Part shown: positions 19,313-19,486 of the stretch, in pieces
Layout: every line of letters starts with the position of its first letter
How positions within the stretch are numbered: position 1 is the first letter of the stretch
NCBI GenBank assembly: GCA_033297205.1
Contig: MU859417.1
Coordinates: forward strand, 1-19,486
DNA: 19,486 bases
Origin: Pseudoneurospora amorphoporcata
Taxonomy: Eukaryota > Ascomycota > Sordariomycetes > Sordariales > Sordariaceae
Direction of reading: 5' to 3'
Program-made: the position numbers and the translations under genes
Notes under the pieces: generated by a model
The model's database searches: none
The model's input: only the letters and a program-made list of their open reading frames with translations
What the model was told of the DNA's origin: nothing

Positions 19313-19486
19313 AGTAGGTAGGTAGGTAGGTAAGTAAGTAGGTAGGTACCTTAGGTAGGTAGGTAGGTAAGTAGGTAAGTAGGTAGGTAAATAGGTAGGT
19401 AGGTAGGTAGGTAGGTAGGTAGGTAGGTAGGTAGGTAGGTAGGTAGGTAGGTAGGTAGGTAGGTAGGTAGGTAGGTAGGTAGGTAG
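19313..19486. repeat. GGTA microsatellite running off the window
   Basis: At least 170 bp of GGTA units, imperfect at first (GTAAG interruptions, one gtacc) and then uninterrupted to the last base, so the array is truncated by the window edge. It is the longest of the GGTA/TACC arrays seen here. The uninterrupted distal part suggests recent slippage expansion. Confidence 0.93.

Overview
This looks like an intergenic-rich nuclear segment from a filamentous ascomycete, most likely a Sordariomycete of the Neurospora/Sordaria type. The pointers are a single 58-nt intron with GTAAGT donor, CTAAC branch site and CAG acceptor, start codons in CAACATGG contexts, very abundant GGTA/TACC tetranucleotide repeats, and an AT-rich, TpA-loaded tract that looks like repeat-induced point mutation (RIP). 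The genus is inferred from style, not from a recognised locus.

Layout. Positions 1-380 are non-coding, of ordinary composition, possibly retroelement debris. Positions about 380-780 are a strongly AT-rich tract, probably a RIP-degraded relic. From 780 to about 7,500 there is almost 7 kb with no convincing gene, only microsatellites and short open frames on both strands. This ends in a pyrimidine-rich leader for a two-exon C2H2 zinc-finger transcription factor (7760-8930, 370 aa), whose finger 1 helix resembles those of Msn2/BrlA-type regulators. From 8931 to 13,573 there is again no protein gene, but at 9733-10531 lies a cluster of small non-autonomous elements: a 167-bp foldback element with perfect 36-bp arms, then a roughly 0.5-0.6 kb element with imperfect terminal inverted repeats. 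The second element contains a tRNA-like Pol III unit, a 23-bp direct repeat and a 25-bp perfect hairpin. An intronless 1,181-codon gene for an F-box-like/leucine-rich-repeat protein occupies 13574-17119. The rest is repeat-rich spacer ending in about 490 bp of an 8-bp minisatellite and a GGTA microsatellite that runs off the window.

The two protein genes are on the same strand, separated by about 4.6 kb, and nothing in the sequence says they work together. The zinc-finger gene is probably a sequence-specific nuclear regulator, and its long empty upstream region is in keeping with a developmentally controlled gene. The F-box/LRR-like protein is probably a substrate adaptor or scaffold; its partners cannot be read from the sequence.

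The most unusual part of the window is the element cluster at 9.7-10.5 kb, in particular the combination of DNA-transposon-like ends with subterminal CAAG(S)(S)TTG motifs around a tRNA-derived Pol III-type unit.
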